The position numbers and the translations under genes are program-made. The notes under the pieces were generated by a model. The model was not told the DNA's origin and made no database searches. It saw nothing but the letters and a program-made list of their open reading frames with translations. This document shows, in pieces, positions 36,704-46,035 of a stretch of 64,000 bases of DNA. The DNA is from Pseudaminobacter salicylatoxidans. GTDB taxonomy: Bacteria; Pseudomonadota; Alphaproteobacteria; Rhizobiales; Rhizobiaceae. Every line of letters begins with the position of its first letter. Position 1 is the first letter of the stretch. The DNA lies in NCBI RefSeq assembly GCF_003148475.1, contig NZ_QGGG01000011.1, positions 1 to 64,000 on the forward strand, read 5' to 3'.

Positions 36704-38325
36704 CCACGCTGCTTTCCGTCCGCGATCTTTCGGTTGCGTTTTCCAACGGCGGCCTCACGCAGACCTCCGTCGACCGCATCTCCTTCGACATCGGCAAGGG
36801 CGAGACGGTGGCGCTGGTCGGCGAATCGGGATCGGGCAAGTCGGTCTCGGCGCTGTCGGTGCTGAAACTGCTGCCCTATCCGGCGGCAAGCCATCCCTCG
36901 GGCGAAATCCTGTTCCACGACCGGAACCTGCTGGCGCTGAGCGAGAAGGAACTGCGGCAGGTGCGCGGCGGCAAGATCTCCATGATCTTCCAGGAGCCTA
37001 TGACCTCGCTCAACCCGCTGCACACGATCTCGCAGCAGATCGTCGAAATCCTGCGCCTGCACCAGCCGATGAGCCTGAAGGACGCACGCACGCGCACGCT
37101 GCAACTCTTCACCGATGTCGGCATCCGCGAGCCCGCCAAGCGGCTCGACGCCTATCCACACCAGCTTTCGGGCGGCCAGCGGCAACGCGTGATGATCGCC
37201 ATGGCGCTGGCCAACCAGCCCGAATTGCTGATCGCCGACGAGCCGACGACGGCGCTGGACGTCACCGTCCAGGCACAGATTCTCCAGTTGCTGGACGAGT
37301 TGAAGCAGCGCAGCGGCATGTCGATGCTGTTCATCACCCACGATCTGGGCATCGTTCGCCGCATCGCCGACCGCGTGTGCGTGATGACCAAGGGCAAGAT
37401 CGTCGAGGCAGGCCCCACCGAGCAGATATTCTCCAATCCGCAGCATGAATATACCCGCCACCTGCTGGCCGCCGAGCCGAAGGGCAAGCCCCCGGCAACC
37501 GACGAGAACGCCAAGCCCGTCATGTCCGGCAAGGACATCAAGGTCTGGTTTCCGATCAGGCAGGGCTTCTTCCGCAAGACGGTCGACCATGTGAAGGCCG
37601 TGGATGGTATCGACCTCACCGTGCGGGCCGGCCAGACGCTGGGCGTGGTGGGCGAATCGGGATCGGGCAAGACCACGCTGGGGCTGGCGCTTTCGCGCAT
37701 GATCTCCTCCACCGGGCAGATCAAATTCGAGGGCCGCGACATCAACGCCCTCACCTTCAACGACATGCGGCCGCTGCGCAGCGACCTGCAGATCGTGTTC
37801 CAGGACCCGTTCGGTTCGCTCAGCCCGCGCATGTCGGTGGCCGAGATCATCGAGGAAGGGCTGAAAATCCACGCCCCCAAGCTGTCAGACGACGAGCGCG
37901 ACCGGCAGGTGGTGGACGTGCTGAACGAGGTGGGGCTCGATCCCTCGACCCGCTTCCGCTACCCCCATGAATTCTCCGGCGGCCAGCGCCAACGCATTGC
38001 GATTGCGCGTGCGATGGTGCTGAAACCCCGCTTCGTCATGCTGGACGAGCCGACATCGGCGCTCGACATGAGCGTGCAGGCGCAGGTGGTGGATCTGCTG
38101 CGCGGCCTGCAGGCCAAGCACGACCTTGCCTACCTGTTCATCAGCCACGATCTCAAGGTGGTGCGGGCGCTGGCCAATGACGTGATCGTCATGCGCAACG
38201 GGCGGATCGTCGAGGCCGGCTCCTCGCGGCAGATTTTCGAGAACCCGCAAACGGATTACACGCGCGCGCTGATCTCGGCGGCGTTCCGCATCGAAACGGC
38301 GCCAGCCGGCGTCGTCAGCGAATAG
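36700..38325 (+). CDS. yejF: peptide ABC transporter dual ATPase (YejF-like)
   Basis: Cytoplasmic ATPase with two fused ABC domains, 541 residues, energising YejBE. Domain 1 has Walker A GESGSGKS (41-48), signature LSGGQRQR (156-163) and Walker B LLIADEP. Domain 2 has GESGSGKT (318-325), FSGGQRQR (425-432) and FVMLDEP. The start appears to be TTG at 36700, overlapping the vapC stop (TTGA). I recall homologues starting two or three residues longer, which fits a start displaced by the vapBC insertion. Confidence 0.93.
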   Translation: MTTLLSVRDLSVAFSNGGLTQTSVDRISFDIGKGETVALVGESGSGKSVSALSVLKLLPYPAASHPSGEILFHDRNLLALSEKELRQVRGGKISMIFQEPMTSLNPLHTISQQIVEILRLHQPMSLKDARTRTLQLFTDVGIREPAKRLDAYPHQLSGGQRQRVMIAMALANQPELLIADEPTTALDVTVQAQILQLLDELKQRSGMSMLFITHDLGIVRRIADRVCVMTKGKIVEAGPTEQIFSNPQHEYTRHLLAAEPKGKPPATDENAKPVMSGKDIKVWFPIRQGFFRKTVDHVKAVDGIDLTVRAGQTLGVVGESGSGKTTLGLALSRMISSTGQIKFEGRDINALTFNDMRPLRSDLQIVFQDPFGSLSPRMSVAEIIEEGLKIHAPKLSDDERDRQVVDVLNEVGLDPSTRFRYPHEFSGGQRQRIAIARAMVLKPRFVMLDEPTSALDMSVQAQVVDLLRGLQAKHDLAYLFISHDLKVVRALANDVIVMRNGRIVEAGSSRQIFENPQTDYTRALISAAFRIETAPAGVVSE

Positions 38326-38348
38326 CAAGAAAAGAGGGAGGGCACGGC

Positions 38349-39290
38349 ATGGAGAAGGGCCGTATTCTGTTGTCGGTCACGGGGTTCAACCCGCAGCGCT
38401 GGCATGAGCTTCTGGCGGCAGAGCGCGACGTGGTGCTAAAACCCGACAGCGCGACGGACCCGTCGATAACCTATGCCGTGGTCTGGAAGCAGCCGCCGAA
38501 CATCCTGGCCAAGCTGCCGAACCTGCGGGTCATCTTTTCCATCGGCGCCGGTGTCGATCACCTGTTCAACGATCCCGGCCTGCCGGACGTGCCGATCGTG
38601 CGCGTGGTGGCCGACAATCTGGCCCGCCACATGACCGAATATGTCGTCTGGCGCGTGATCGACCATCATCGCCAGGGTGCGCTGTACCGCGCCCAGCAGC
38701 AGAAGAAGATCTGGCACGAGCCATTGCAGAGGCCGGCCGAAGACGTCTCGGTGGGCATCATGGGACTGGGCCAGCTCGGCCGGGCGGCCGCGCGGACATT
38801 GATGGGGCTTGGCTTCCGCCTCAACGGCTGGAGCCGCACCGAGCAAGCGATGGAAGGCGTGACGACCTTTCATGGCGAGCAGGGGCTGATCCCCTTCCTC
38901 AATGCCACCGACATTCTGGTGGTGCTGCTGCCGCATACACCGGCGACCGAAGGCATCATCAGCCATGACCTTCTGCGTCACCTGCGCCGCCGCAACGCGC
39001 TCGGCGGAGCGGTGCTGATCAATGCCGGGCGCGGCAAGCTGCAGAAGGACGCCGACATTGTGCGCGCGCTGGACGACGGCACGCTGAAGGAGGCCAGCCT
39101 CGATGTGTTCGAGGTCGAACCGCTGCCGAAGACGAGCCCGATGTGGACGCATCCCAAGGTGTTCATCACACCGCATGCGGCAGCCACATCCGACCCCGAG
39201 CATCTCATCCCACCGATGCTGAAGCAGATGGACGCCTTCGAGCGCGGCGAGCCGCTGGACCATATCGTCGACCGCGCGGCGGGGTATTGA
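38349..39290 (+). CDS. ghrA: glyoxylate/hydroxypyruvate reductase A-like 2-hydroxyacid dehydrogenase
   Basis: NAD(P)H-dependent D-2-hydroxyacid dehydrogenase of 313 residues, closest in pattern to GhrA. The Rossmann nucleotide loop is GLGQLG (139-144). The catalytic Arg is in INAGRGKLQ and the catalytic His in ITPHAAATSDP. FSIGAGVDHLF is the substrate-side segment. It begins 23 bases after yejF, so it may ride on that transcript, though no functional link is obvious. Substrate preference is inferred. Confidence 0.88.
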   Translation: MEKGRILLSVTGFNPQRWHELLAAERDVVLKPDSATDPSITYAVVWKQPPNILAKLPNLRVIFSIGAGVDHLFNDPGLPDVPIVRVVADNLARHMTEYVVWRVIDHHRQGALYRAQQQKKIWHEPLQRPAEDVSVGIMGLGQLGRAAARTLMGLGFRLNGWSRTEQAMEGVTTFHGEQGLIPFLNATDILVVLLPHTPATEGIISHDLLRHLRRRNALGGAVLINAGRGKLQKDADIVRALDDGTLKEASLDVFEVEPLPKTSPMWTHPKVFITPHAAATSDPEHLIPPMLKQMDAFERGEPLDHIVDRAAGY

Positions 39291-39321
39291 GGACGGACAG
39301 AGACCGGGATCTAAACCACTT

Positions 39322-39345
39322 ACCTTCCCCTTCGAAGGGGAGGGA
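39322..39345. terminator. palindrome between convergent ghrA and NlpC genes
   Basis: CCCCTTCGAAGGGG (39327-39340) is a perfect palindrome within a longer imperfect stem (CCTTCCCC and GGGGAGGG). It lies between two converging genes and could end both transcripts, although T runs are short. Confidence 0.5.
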
Positions 39346-39351
39346 AGAAAC

Positions 39352-40212
39352 TCACGGGCGCCGGAAACTCGTGGGGCCGCCATAGAGATAGCCGATGCGC
39401 TCGACCGCCTCGCGCAAGCCCTCGCGCGACACCATCATGGTGTGGCCATTGGCATGGATCATGTTTTCGGCATCGGTCATGATGGCGACATGACCCTTCC
39501 AGAACACCAGATCGCCGCGCCGCAGGCCGGAAAAATCCGCGCCCGGAACGATGGGGTCCCCCACCGAAGCCTCTTGCATATCGGTGTCGCGCAATACGCT
39601 GCGCCCCGCCATCAGCATGGAAAGCTGCACCAACCCCGAGCAGTCTATGCCGAAGCCCGACACGCCGCCCCACAGATAGGGCGTGTTAAGGAAGGTTTCC
39701 GCAACGGCGACGTAATCCTCCGCCACGGCCTCGACCGGTGCGATATGTCCGGCGACAACGGCCTGCCCGGATGAAAGCAGCGCATAGGCCGTGCCGCGCG
39801 TCTCGGCCTGGCCCGTCACGGTGACGAGCGCGCCCATGGACAATTCGCCTGCGCGCGCAAAGCGCAGGTCAGGCCCCGGATAGACGAAAGTGCGCGGGAC
39901 GATGACGCGATGTGTCGGCGCGTGCTCACGCGGGACGATGGCCGATTGCACGACATAACCGACATAACCGTCGCGCTCTGCCTGTACCCACGCCCACCCC
40001 GGCGTTTCGTCGAACACCAGCACCTCGTCGCCATGGATGAGCTGCGTGTCGATGGCGGAATCGTCGCGCGGCGACTTCTTCAGATCCGCCACCGAGGCAG
40101 CGATGCGCGCCGGGCGACCGGTGACGAACCGTTCGGCCGACACCTGACCTTTCAGGCGGGCGTCGGCAAGGTCGGGACGAAAGGCATGCAGGCGGGCATC
40201 GCGGGCGGTCAA
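39352..40212 (-). CDS. NlpC/P60 family peptidoglycan hydrolase with SH3 domains
   Basis: Cysteine peptidase that likely cleaves gamma-D-Glu-diaminopimelate bonds or related wall links. The 286 residues hold SH3b-like regions (about 25-160) and a C-terminal NlpC/P60 domain with catalytic C191 in GFGIDCSGLVQ, H241 in WKGHVAIM and H253 as third polar residue. No clear signal peptide is seen, so it may act on recycled cytoplasmic fragments or be exported otherwise. The start is TTG at 40212, overlapping the MarR stop, as no ATG suits. Co-transcribed with the MarR gene. Confidence 0.88.
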   Translation of the reverse strand: MTARDARLHAFRPDLADARLKGQVSAERFVTGRPARIAASVADLKKSPRDDSAIDTQLIHGDEVLVFDETPGWAWVQAERDGYVGYVVQSAIVPREHAPTHRVIVPRTFVYPGPDLRFARAGELSMGALVTVTGQAETRGTAYALLSSGQAVVAGHIAPVEAVAEDYVAVAETFLNTPYLWGGVSGFGIDCSGLVQLSMLMAGRSVLRDTDMQEASVGDPIVPGADFSGLRRGDLVFWKGHVAIMTDAENMIHANGHTMMVSREGLREAVERIGYLYGGPTSFRRP

Positions 40213-40559
40213 ATCGGTAACTCCATTGCTTTGGCAATGATAGCATCGCCAAAGCGCTCGACATAGAGCGCGCCCTCCACGGTGCGCTTGATAAGCACGT
40301 TGCGCCTGTCGAGCTCGTCCCGGTGGCGCGACACCAGTTTCAGCGCGCCCATCGTGTCGAGCGCGCGCGTGATCACCGGCTTGGTGACGTTGAGCCGTGC
40401 CGCCAGCCCGCGCACCGTATGCGGCGGCGGGTCGAGATAGATGGTCAGCAGGATCGCCATCTGCCGAACCGTGAGGTCGGGCGCGTCATCGCGCACCTCG
40501 GCAAGGTTGACCTGCTGCCAAAGTCGCAAAGCCTGGCTCGGACGCAAATGGACTGCCAT
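40209..40559 (-). CDS. MarR family transcriptional regulator
   Basis: A short (116 residues) MarR-type winged-helix regulator: LTVRQMAILLTIYLDP, recognition helix region VRGLAARLNVTKPVITRALD, and wing at HRDELDRRNVLIKRT. The N-terminal dimerisation helix is short. It precedes and overlaps the NlpC/P60 gene, so it may control wall-hydrolase expression or simply share its transcript. Ligand unknown. Confidence 0.85.
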   Translation of the reverse strand: MAVHLRPSQALRLWQQVNLAEVRDDAPDLTVRQMAILLTIYLDPPPHTVRGLAARLNVTKPVITRALDTMGALKLVSRHRDELDRRNVLIKRTVEGALYVERFGDAIIAKAMELPI

Positions 40560-40618
40560 GCGCCCAGAATGCCGCGAAAACGTTTCGGTTCCGTTTCAGT
40601 CCAGGCGGACGCTGGACC

Positions 40619-40654
40619 ATGATGCCGAAAAGCGGAACTGCTCTTCGGCATCAT
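40619..40654. repeat. RIME-like intergenic palindrome, copy 2
   Basis: ATGATGCCGAA (40619-40629) and TTCGGCATCAT (40644-40654) are perfect 11-base inverted arms around a 14-base centre (AAGCGGAACTGCTC). The style (CCGAAAAGCGGAA core, flanking CATGAT) resembles the palindrome at 6803-6861. It lies downstream of the aminopeptidase gene and upstream of the MarR gene. Confidence 0.6.
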
Positions 40655-40725
40655 CATGACCCATAATTGATTACCGCCTTTGTGCGACGCGAGGAAGCGA
40701 CGCCACTTCGCTGCAAAATGCTCGG

Positions 40726-42093
40726 TCAGCCGAAGCGGGCCGAGATCACGCGCTCCAGCGCACGGATCGCCTGCGCCTCGCCGCCGACAGGTCCATGCGG
40801 GCGCTCGGTCAGGTTCCAGGCGAAGATGTCGAAATGCGCCCAGCTCGCGGCCTTCTCGACGAAGCGCTGCAGGAACAGGGCAGCCGTGATAGAGCCGGCA
40901 AAACCGTCCGTGGTGACGTTGTTGATGTCGGCCACCTTGGAGGAAAGCTTGGCGTCGTAGGGCTTCCAGAGCGGCATGCGCCAGATCGGATCCTCGACCT
41001 CCGTGGCTGCCGTCGCGAGTTCGGCGGCAAGCGCATCGTCGCCGGTGTAGAAGGGCGGCAGGTCCGGCCCCAGCGCCACGCGGGCGGCACCCGTCAGCGT
41101 CGCCATATCGACCAGAAGCTGCGGCGCTTCCTCGTCGGCCAGCGCCAGCGCGTCGGCCAGCACCAGCCGGCCCTCGGCATCGGTATTGCCGATTTCGACG
41201 GTAATCCCCTTGCGGCTGGAAAGAATGTCGCCGGGGCGGAAGGCGTTGCCCGCGATGGCGTTCTCGACCGCCGGGATCAGCACGCGCAGGCGCACCGGCA
41301 GGTTTGCCGCCATGATCATGGAGGCAAGGCCTAGCACATTGGCCGCGCCACCCATGTCCTTCTTCATCAGAAGCATGCTGCTGGCCGGCTTGATGTCGAG
41401 GCCGCCCGTGTCGAAGCACACGCCCTTGCCCACCAATGTAATCTTGGGCGCGTCCTTCTTGCCCCAAACCATGTCGATGAGGCGCGGCGCGATGGTCGAG
41501 GCGCGGCCGACGGCATGGATCATCGGGAAATTGCGTTTCAGCAGATCGTCGCCCTCGATCACCTCGACCTTGGCTTTATGCTGCTTTGCCAGGCGGCGCA
41601 CGGTGGCTTCCAGCGCATCCGGGCCCATGTCGTTGGTGGGTGTATTGACAAGGTCGCGCGTCAGGAAAACGCCCTCGGCGAGGCGTTCCACATCGGCACG
41701 ATCCACGCCATCGGGAAGCGAAAGCCGCAACTCCTTGCCGGCATTCTTGCCGTATCGGGTGAAGACATAGCCGCCGAGCATGAGGCCGAGCGCGGCCAGT
41801 GACGGGTTGGCAGGCGTTTCGGCGAAATGCCAGTCGCCTTCGGGCAGGCTGCGTGCCAGCGCGCCGAGCGACAGCGCGCCCTCCCCGTCATTGCCGAGAC
41901 CGAACAGCACACCGGCGACGGCGCCTTCGGCGTCGGGCAGCACCAGCGCGCGGCCCGCTTCCCCGGAAAAGCCGTTCTGCTGCGCCCAGGCCAGCACCGT
42001 CAGATCGAGCCCCGCACCATCCAGACCGCCCTTGGCAACCAGATGGATCGGACGGGACTTTTTCAGCTTCTTGTCGGTGACGGAGAGCGGCAT
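40726..42093 (-). CDS. leucyl aminopeptidase family (M17) peptidase
   Basis: Two-metal aminopeptidase of 455 residues. The C-terminal catalytic domain shows VGKGVCFDTGGLDIKP (metal ligands K223 and D228), MKKDMGGAA (D246) and NTDAEGRLVLADAL (303-316) with metal ligands D305 and E307. The N-terminal domain is shorter than in E. coli PepA, as in the PepB-like alphaproteobacterial group. It likely trims N-terminal residues in cytoplasmic peptide turnover, which fits loosely with the nearby peptide importer. Confidence 0.92.
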   Translation of the reverse strand: MPLSVTDKKLKKSRPIHLVAKGGLDGAGLDLTVLAWAQQNGFSGEAGRALVLPDAEGAVAGVLFGLGNDGEGALSLGALARSLPEGDWHFAETPANPSLAALGLMLGGYVFTRYGKNAGKELRLSLPDGVDRADVERLAEGVFLTRDLVNTPTNDMGPDALEATVRRLAKQHKAKVEVIEGDDLLKRNFPMIHAVGRASTIAPRLIDMVWGKKDAPKITLVGKGVCFDTGGLDIKPASSMLLMKKDMGGAANVLGLASMIMAANLPVRLRVLIPAVENAIAGNAFRPGDILSSRKGITVEIGNTDAEGRLVLADALALADEEAPQLLVDMATLTGAARVALGPDLPPFYTGDDALAAELATAATEVEDPIWRMPLWKPYDAKLSSKVADINNVTTDGFAGSITAALFLQRFVEKAASWAHFDIFAWNLTERPHGPVGGEAQAIRALERVISARFG

Positions 42094-42118
42094 GCGTGTC
42101 TTCCTCGGCTGCGTGAGC

Positions 42119-42141
42119 GGCCCGGCAGGAGCGGCCGGGCC
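42119..42141. other. GC-rich perfect hairpin between dsbA-like and aminopeptidase genes
   Basis: GGCCCGGC (42119-42126) and GCCGGGCC (42134-42141) pair exactly across seven bases. No T run follows on the minus strand, so it may be a weak terminator for the dsbA-like gene or a mRNA structure upstream of the aminopeptidase. Confidence 0.35.
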
Positions 42142-42248
42142 TTAAGGGGGGCTCCAACGCGATCGATCACGCCGGAGTCTGATTGTCCCCTTCTAGCGCC
42201 GACGCGCGCGCCTGCAAAGCAGGCGAGCGCGGGTAGCACGCGCGAAAA

Positions 42249-42851
42249 TCATGCAGCGCGGCGGGCCGACTCGATGGCCTTGTTGAGCGCCCATTCGCTT
42301 TGAGCGCCGCGATAGACCTTCGATCCGATGACGAAGGACGGCGTGCCGCTCAAGCCGTAGGCGCGCGCCTGTCCCTTGTTGCGGGCGATGATGCGCCCGA
42401 TACGATCGGAATTGGCGACCGTCTGCAACGCGGCCGGGTCGACCCCTGCCTGGGCGAGCGCGTCATCGATACGCTCGTCCACCAGCCGCGAGCGGGTCGC
42501 CATCAGCGCACGCAGCGCCTGCTTGTACTGGCCGAGTTCCTTCGCCGCCAGCACCATGCGTGCCGCCCGGACCGACGACGCACCGAACACCGGAAGGTCC
42601 TTCATAACCAGACGCACATTGCCGTCCCGCTCGACGACCCTCATCAGATCCGGATAGCTCCATTTGCAATAAACGCACTGATAGTCGAAGAATTCAAAGA
42701 TGGTGACATCGCCATGTGGATTGCCAAAGACGGGAATGTCGGGATCGGCAAGCGATCCCTTTCCGGCCGCAAGGGCGGAAGCTTCAGGGAGCATGAGGCT
42801 CGCAGCGCCAATAACCGAACCGACAAGCATCTGGCGTCTGTTGATCGTCAC
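42249..42851 (-). CDS. DsbA family thiol:disulfide protein, Tat-exported
   Basis: Thioredoxin-fold periplasmic protein of 200 residues. Signal segment INRRQMLVGSVIGAASLML has a twin-arginine pattern. The redox motif is CVYC (C59, C62) in FFDYQCVYCKWSYPDL, and a cis-Pro loop lies at GLSGTPSFVIGSKVYRG. It is closest to the DsbA/ScsC-like DUF group. GTG start at 42851 with AGGAGAAGCC upstream. It is divergent from tadD; a role in folding pilus proteins is possible but only positional. Confidence 0.9.
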   Translation of the reverse strand: MTINRRQMLVGSVIGAASLMLPEASALAAGKGSLADPDIPVFGNPHGDVTIFEFFDYQCVYCKWSYPDLMRVVERDGNVRLVMKDLPVFGASSVRAARMVLAAKELGQYKQALRALMATRSRLVDERIDDALAQAGVDPAALQTVANSDRIGRIIARNKGQARAYGLSGTPSFVIGSKVYRGAQSEWALNKAIESARRAA

Positions 42852-43013
42852 AGGCTTCTCCTTTTTATATCTGCTTGGAAGTCAAGCGCGACATCCCCAG
42901 CGCTCTTGATGGACGCCTATGCAGTGTAATTATGTTCTGTTTGAGGGCGCAAATGGCCAAAATCAGGGAGATGGTCGCCATGCTTACCGTCACGCCCGCC
43001 GACGACGCAGCCA

Positions 43014-43028
43014 TTAACCTTGCGTTAG
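43014..43028 (+). promoter_or_regulatory. candidate CtrA box upstream of tadD
   Basis: TTAACCTTGCGTTAG matches TTAA-N7-TTAA with one mismatch and lies 82 bases before the tadD start. A further GTTAAC follows at 43030-43035. Very similar boxes precede cpaB and the secretin-N-domain gene. Confidence 0.45.
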
Positions 43029-43095
43029 GGTTAACAGAATATTTCTCGACACGGGAAGCTGGCCCAGGGCCGGCGAGGACGGGGATCCGGTTTCG

Positions 43096-43920
43096 ATGTC
43101 GACCATTCGCATGAAGACGACCGCAGCCAGGCGCGCCATCATGGCAGCCATGATGCTGACACTCGCGGCCGGTGTTTCGGGCTGCGGAACCGACAGGATG
43201 ACGACCGGCTCGGTCTCGCGGACGACCGGCAGCAAGCCGGTGGAAAGCATGTCGTCGACGGAACTCGCTTCCGCCGCGACCGCGCTCGGCAAGACCTATG
43301 CCCGCAACCCCACCGAAAAATCCATCGCGTTGCGCTACGCTAGCGTGCTGCAGATGAATGGCCGGTCGGACCAGGCGCTGGCGGTGATGCGCAAGCTGGC
43401 CATCGCGCTGCCCAAGGACCGCGAAGTGCTGGCCGCCTATGGCAAGGCGCTGGCCGCCGGCGGTCAGCTCGAACCGGCGCTGGATGCGGTGCGGCGCGCC
43501 CAGACGCCGGAATATCCCGACTGGAAGCTCGCTTCGGCCGAGGGCGCCATCCTCGACCAGCTCGGCCAGCCGCAGGAAGCGCGCCAGCTCTACCGCAAGG
43601 CGCTGGGCATCAAGCCGAACGAGCCCTCGGTGCTGTCCAATCTGGGCATGTCCTATGTGCTGGAAGGCGATCTCAAGACGGCTGAAACCCATATGCGCCA
43701 GGCAGCAGCCGCTCCCGGCGCCGACAGCCGGGTGCGCCAGAACCTCGCACTGGTGGTCGGCTTGCAGGGTCGCTTCGACGAGGCCGAGAAGATCGCCCGC
43801 GGTGAGCTTTCGCCCGAACAGGCACAGGCCAATGTCGCTTATCTGCGCGACATGCTCTCGCAGCAGAATGCGTGGAACCAGCTCAAGCGGCAGGACAAGA
43901 AAGCTTCCGCCACCAACTGA
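43096..43920 (+). CDS. tadD: Tad pilus lipoprotein TadD (TPR)
   Basis: Lipoprotein of 274 residues with lipobox VSGC (C30) and tetratricopeptide repeats (about 65-235), for example AILDQLGQPQEARQLYRKAL and NLGMSYVLEGDLKTAETHM. TadD is needed for secretin assembly or stability in Tad systems. It lies on the opposite strand at the tadC end of the main cluster, converging on tadC. A TTAACC box lies upstream, as for other Tad units here. Confidence 0.9.
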   Translation: MSTIRMKTTAARRAIMAAMMLTLAAGVSGCGTDRMTTGSVSRTTGSKPVESMSSTELASAATALGKTYARNPTEKSIALRYASVLQMNGRSDQALAVMRKLAIALPKDREVLAAYGKALAAGGQLEPALDAVRRAQTPEYPDWKLASAEGAILDQLGQPQEARQLYRKALGIKPNEPSVLSNLGMSYVLEGDLKTAETHMRQAAAAPGADSRVRQNLALVVGLQGRFDEAEKIARGELSPEQAQANVAYLRDMLSQQNAWNQLKRQDKKASATN

Positions 43921-44040
43921 TCCGCGCAGACCGCGCCCGTCGCTACGGCCTGCAACACGCCGGGCCTGTGAAAATAGACGCGATTTCGTCCGGTTCACCT
44001 GTTCCCATCACCTTCGGTCGGGGCGCACAATCGCCTGCCA

Positions 44041-45033
44041 TCAGAAGAAGCTGCCACGTTCACTGACCTGGATGCCGACCGGCCCCAGGATGACGGCGAA
44101 CAGCACCGGCAGGAAAAACAGGATCATCGGCACGGTGAGTTTCGGCGGCAGCGCGGCTGCCTTCTTCTCAGCGGCGTTCATGCGCATCTCGCGGCTTTCA
44201 TTGGCAAGCACACGCAATGCCTGCCCGACCGGCGTGCCGTAGCGCTCGGCCTGGATCAGCGCCTGCGTTACTCCCTTCACCGCCTCAAGCCCGGTGCGCG
44301 CGGCAAGGTTCTCATATGCCTGCCGACGTTCCTGCAGATAGGACAGTTCCGCATTGGTGAGGATCAGTTCCTCGGCCAGATCCACCGATTGCGCGCCGAT
44401 CTCGTCGGCGACGCGCCTGATCGCGGCCTCGATGGACATGCCCGACTCCACGCAGATCAGCGTCAGATCGAGCGCATCGGGCCATGCCTGCTGGATCGAC
44501 TGCTTGCGCTTGGTCGCCCGGTTGGTGACATAGAGCACCGGCAGGTAGAAGCCGGCATAGGCCGCAATGATGCAGACGAATATCTTCATGAACATCGGCT
44601 GGTCGGGCAAAGCGCCCAGCACGAAGACATAGAGGACGGCCAGCACCAGTCCGACAAAGGGCAGGACCAGGCGGAAGAAAAGAAACCTCGTCAGCGGGTT
44701 CTCGCCGCGGAACCCCGCGACCTTGAGCTTGTTGAGCGTCGCCTCGTCGACCAGCGCCCGCTTCAGGTCCAGCCGCTCAACGATGTTGCGCATGCCCACC
44801 GACTGTTCCTCGCGCAAGCCCTTGCGGCGGCGATCGGCCTCGGCGGCAAGGCGCGCGCGCTGCCTGGCGCGCAGCTCGTCGCGCTCCAGCGCCACGGCCT
44901 TCATGCGCGACTTGAGCGGGTTGGCGCCCAATGCCGGCAATGCGGTGAAAACGGTGGCGAAGACCGCAATGCCAACCAGCAGCGCAATCAGGAAGGACGG
45001 ATCGGTGATGGTCTTGACGACATGGTCGGTCAT
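44041..45033 (-). CDS. tadC: Tad pilus inner-membrane platform protein TadC
   Basis: Type II secretion F-domain protein of 330 residues that with TadB forms the inner-membrane base on which the CpaF motor acts. Hydrophobic helices lie near 14-34, 115-135, 140-160 and the C-terminal 290-322. The F domain carries AWPDALDLTLICVESGMSIE and AERYGTPVGQALRVLANESR. It ends the minus-strand operon, four bases after tadB. Confidence 0.94.
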   Translation of the reverse strand: MTDHVVKTITDPSFLIALLVGIAVFATVFTALPALGANPLKSRMKAVALERDELRARQRARLAAEADRRRKGLREEQSVGMRNIVERLDLKRALVDEATLNKLKVAGFRGENPLTRFLFFRLVLPFVGLVLAVLYVFVLGALPDQPMFMKIFVCIIAAYAGFYLPVLYVTNRATKRKQSIQQAWPDALDLTLICVESGMSIEAAIRRVADEIGAQSVDLAEELILTNAELSYLQERRQAYENLAARTGLEAVKGVTQALIQAERYGTPVGQALRVLANESREMRMNAAEKKAAALPPKLTVPMILFFLPVLFAVILGPVGIQVSERGSFF

Positions 45034-45037
45034 TGGA

Positions 45038-46030
45038 TCAGACCTCGAAATTGATCATCTTGCGCATGACGAAAATGCCGATCGACATCCAGATGCCCGA
45101 CACACCCAGAATCATGTGGCCGGTGCTGGTGATGAACAGCGGCATGATAAAACCCGGGCTGGACAGATAGACCAGCAGCGCCACGATGAAGGGCAGCGCG
45201 CCGATGATCGCGGCGGAAGCCTTGGCTTCCATCGACAGGGCCTGCACCTTGGCCTTCATCTTCTTGCGGTCGCGCAGCACCTTGGAAAGATTGCCGCCGG
45301 CCTGACTCTGGATCTGGATGACGATGCCGAAGAAATTCGCTTCCGGACAGGGCATGGTCTCGCCCATGCGCATGGCGGCTTCCGGAATGGAAAGCCCGAG
45401 CTGCTGTGCCTCGACGATGCGACGGAACTCGGACTTCACCGGCTCCGGCGCCTCGCTGGCGATAAGGCGGATGCCGTCATTCAGCGGCAGGCCCGACTTC
45501 ACCGCGCGCACGATGATGTCGAGCGCATTCGGAAACTCGTTCAGGAATGCCTTGACGCGGCGCGCGCGCTTGAACGAAACGAACCAGCGCGGCACGCCGA
45601 TGGAGCCGGCGATCAGCACGCCCGGCAGCAACAGAAACGGTGCGCCGACAATGAAGGCCAGCAGCGTGAGCACCACGCCGCAGATGCCGGAATAGACATA
45701 GAAGCGCTCCACCGGCACCTGCAGGCCTGCCTGCCTGATCTGGATGCGCAGCGGCGGCTTCCTGGTGTTGCGGTCCTGCGTCTTCTGCTTTTCGTCCAGT
45801 TCCTTCAGCGAATCCTGGATCGACTTGCGGCGTTTCTGAGCCTCGTTCGCACGATCGCGCGCCGCCCTCACCACCGAGCGATCGGTTTCGGCGGATTTGA
45901 CCGTCTGCAGCCGGCGATCCGCCTTCTTCTCGTTTTCGATGGACTTGAACAGGAAAGCATAGGCCACCGCGCCGGCGCTGAGGCCGGCCAGCGCGATGAA
46001 CATCAATACCGTCGAGTCCATGCCGAACAT
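45038..46030 (-). CDS. tadB: Tad pilus inner-membrane platform protein TadB
   Basis: Type II secretion F-domain protein, 330 residues, partner of TadC. One N-terminal helix (8-28), a charged coil (30-95), then helices near 118-150 and a C-terminal pair. The F domain includes FPNALDIIVRAVKSGLPLND and IQSQAGGNLSKVLRDRKKMK. It starts five bases after the cpaF stop. Confidence 0.95.
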   Translation of the reverse strand: MFGMDSTVLMFIALAGLSAGAVAYAFLFKSIENEKKADRRLQTVKSAETDRSVVRAARDRANEAQKRRKSIQDSLKELDEKQKTQDRNTRKPPLRIQIRQAGLQVPVERFYVYSGICGVVLTLLAFIVGAPFLLLPGVLIAGSIGVPRWFVSFKRARRVKAFLNEFPNALDIIVRAVKSGLPLNDGIRLIASEAPEPVKSEFRRIVEAQQLGLSIPEAAMRMGETMPCPEANFFGIVIQIQSQAGGNLSKVLRDRKKMKAKVQALSMEAKASAAIIGALPFIVALLVYLSSPGFIMPLFITSTGHMILGVSGIWMSIGIFVMRKMINFEV

Positions 46031-46035
46031 CGGTG

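Noticed and set aside
42875-43114. A 79-codon plus-strand frame between the dsbA-like gene and tadD
   Set aside because: No ribosome binding site or recognisable domain; it overlaps the tadD start and the candidate CtrA box, so it is more likely promoter DNA.
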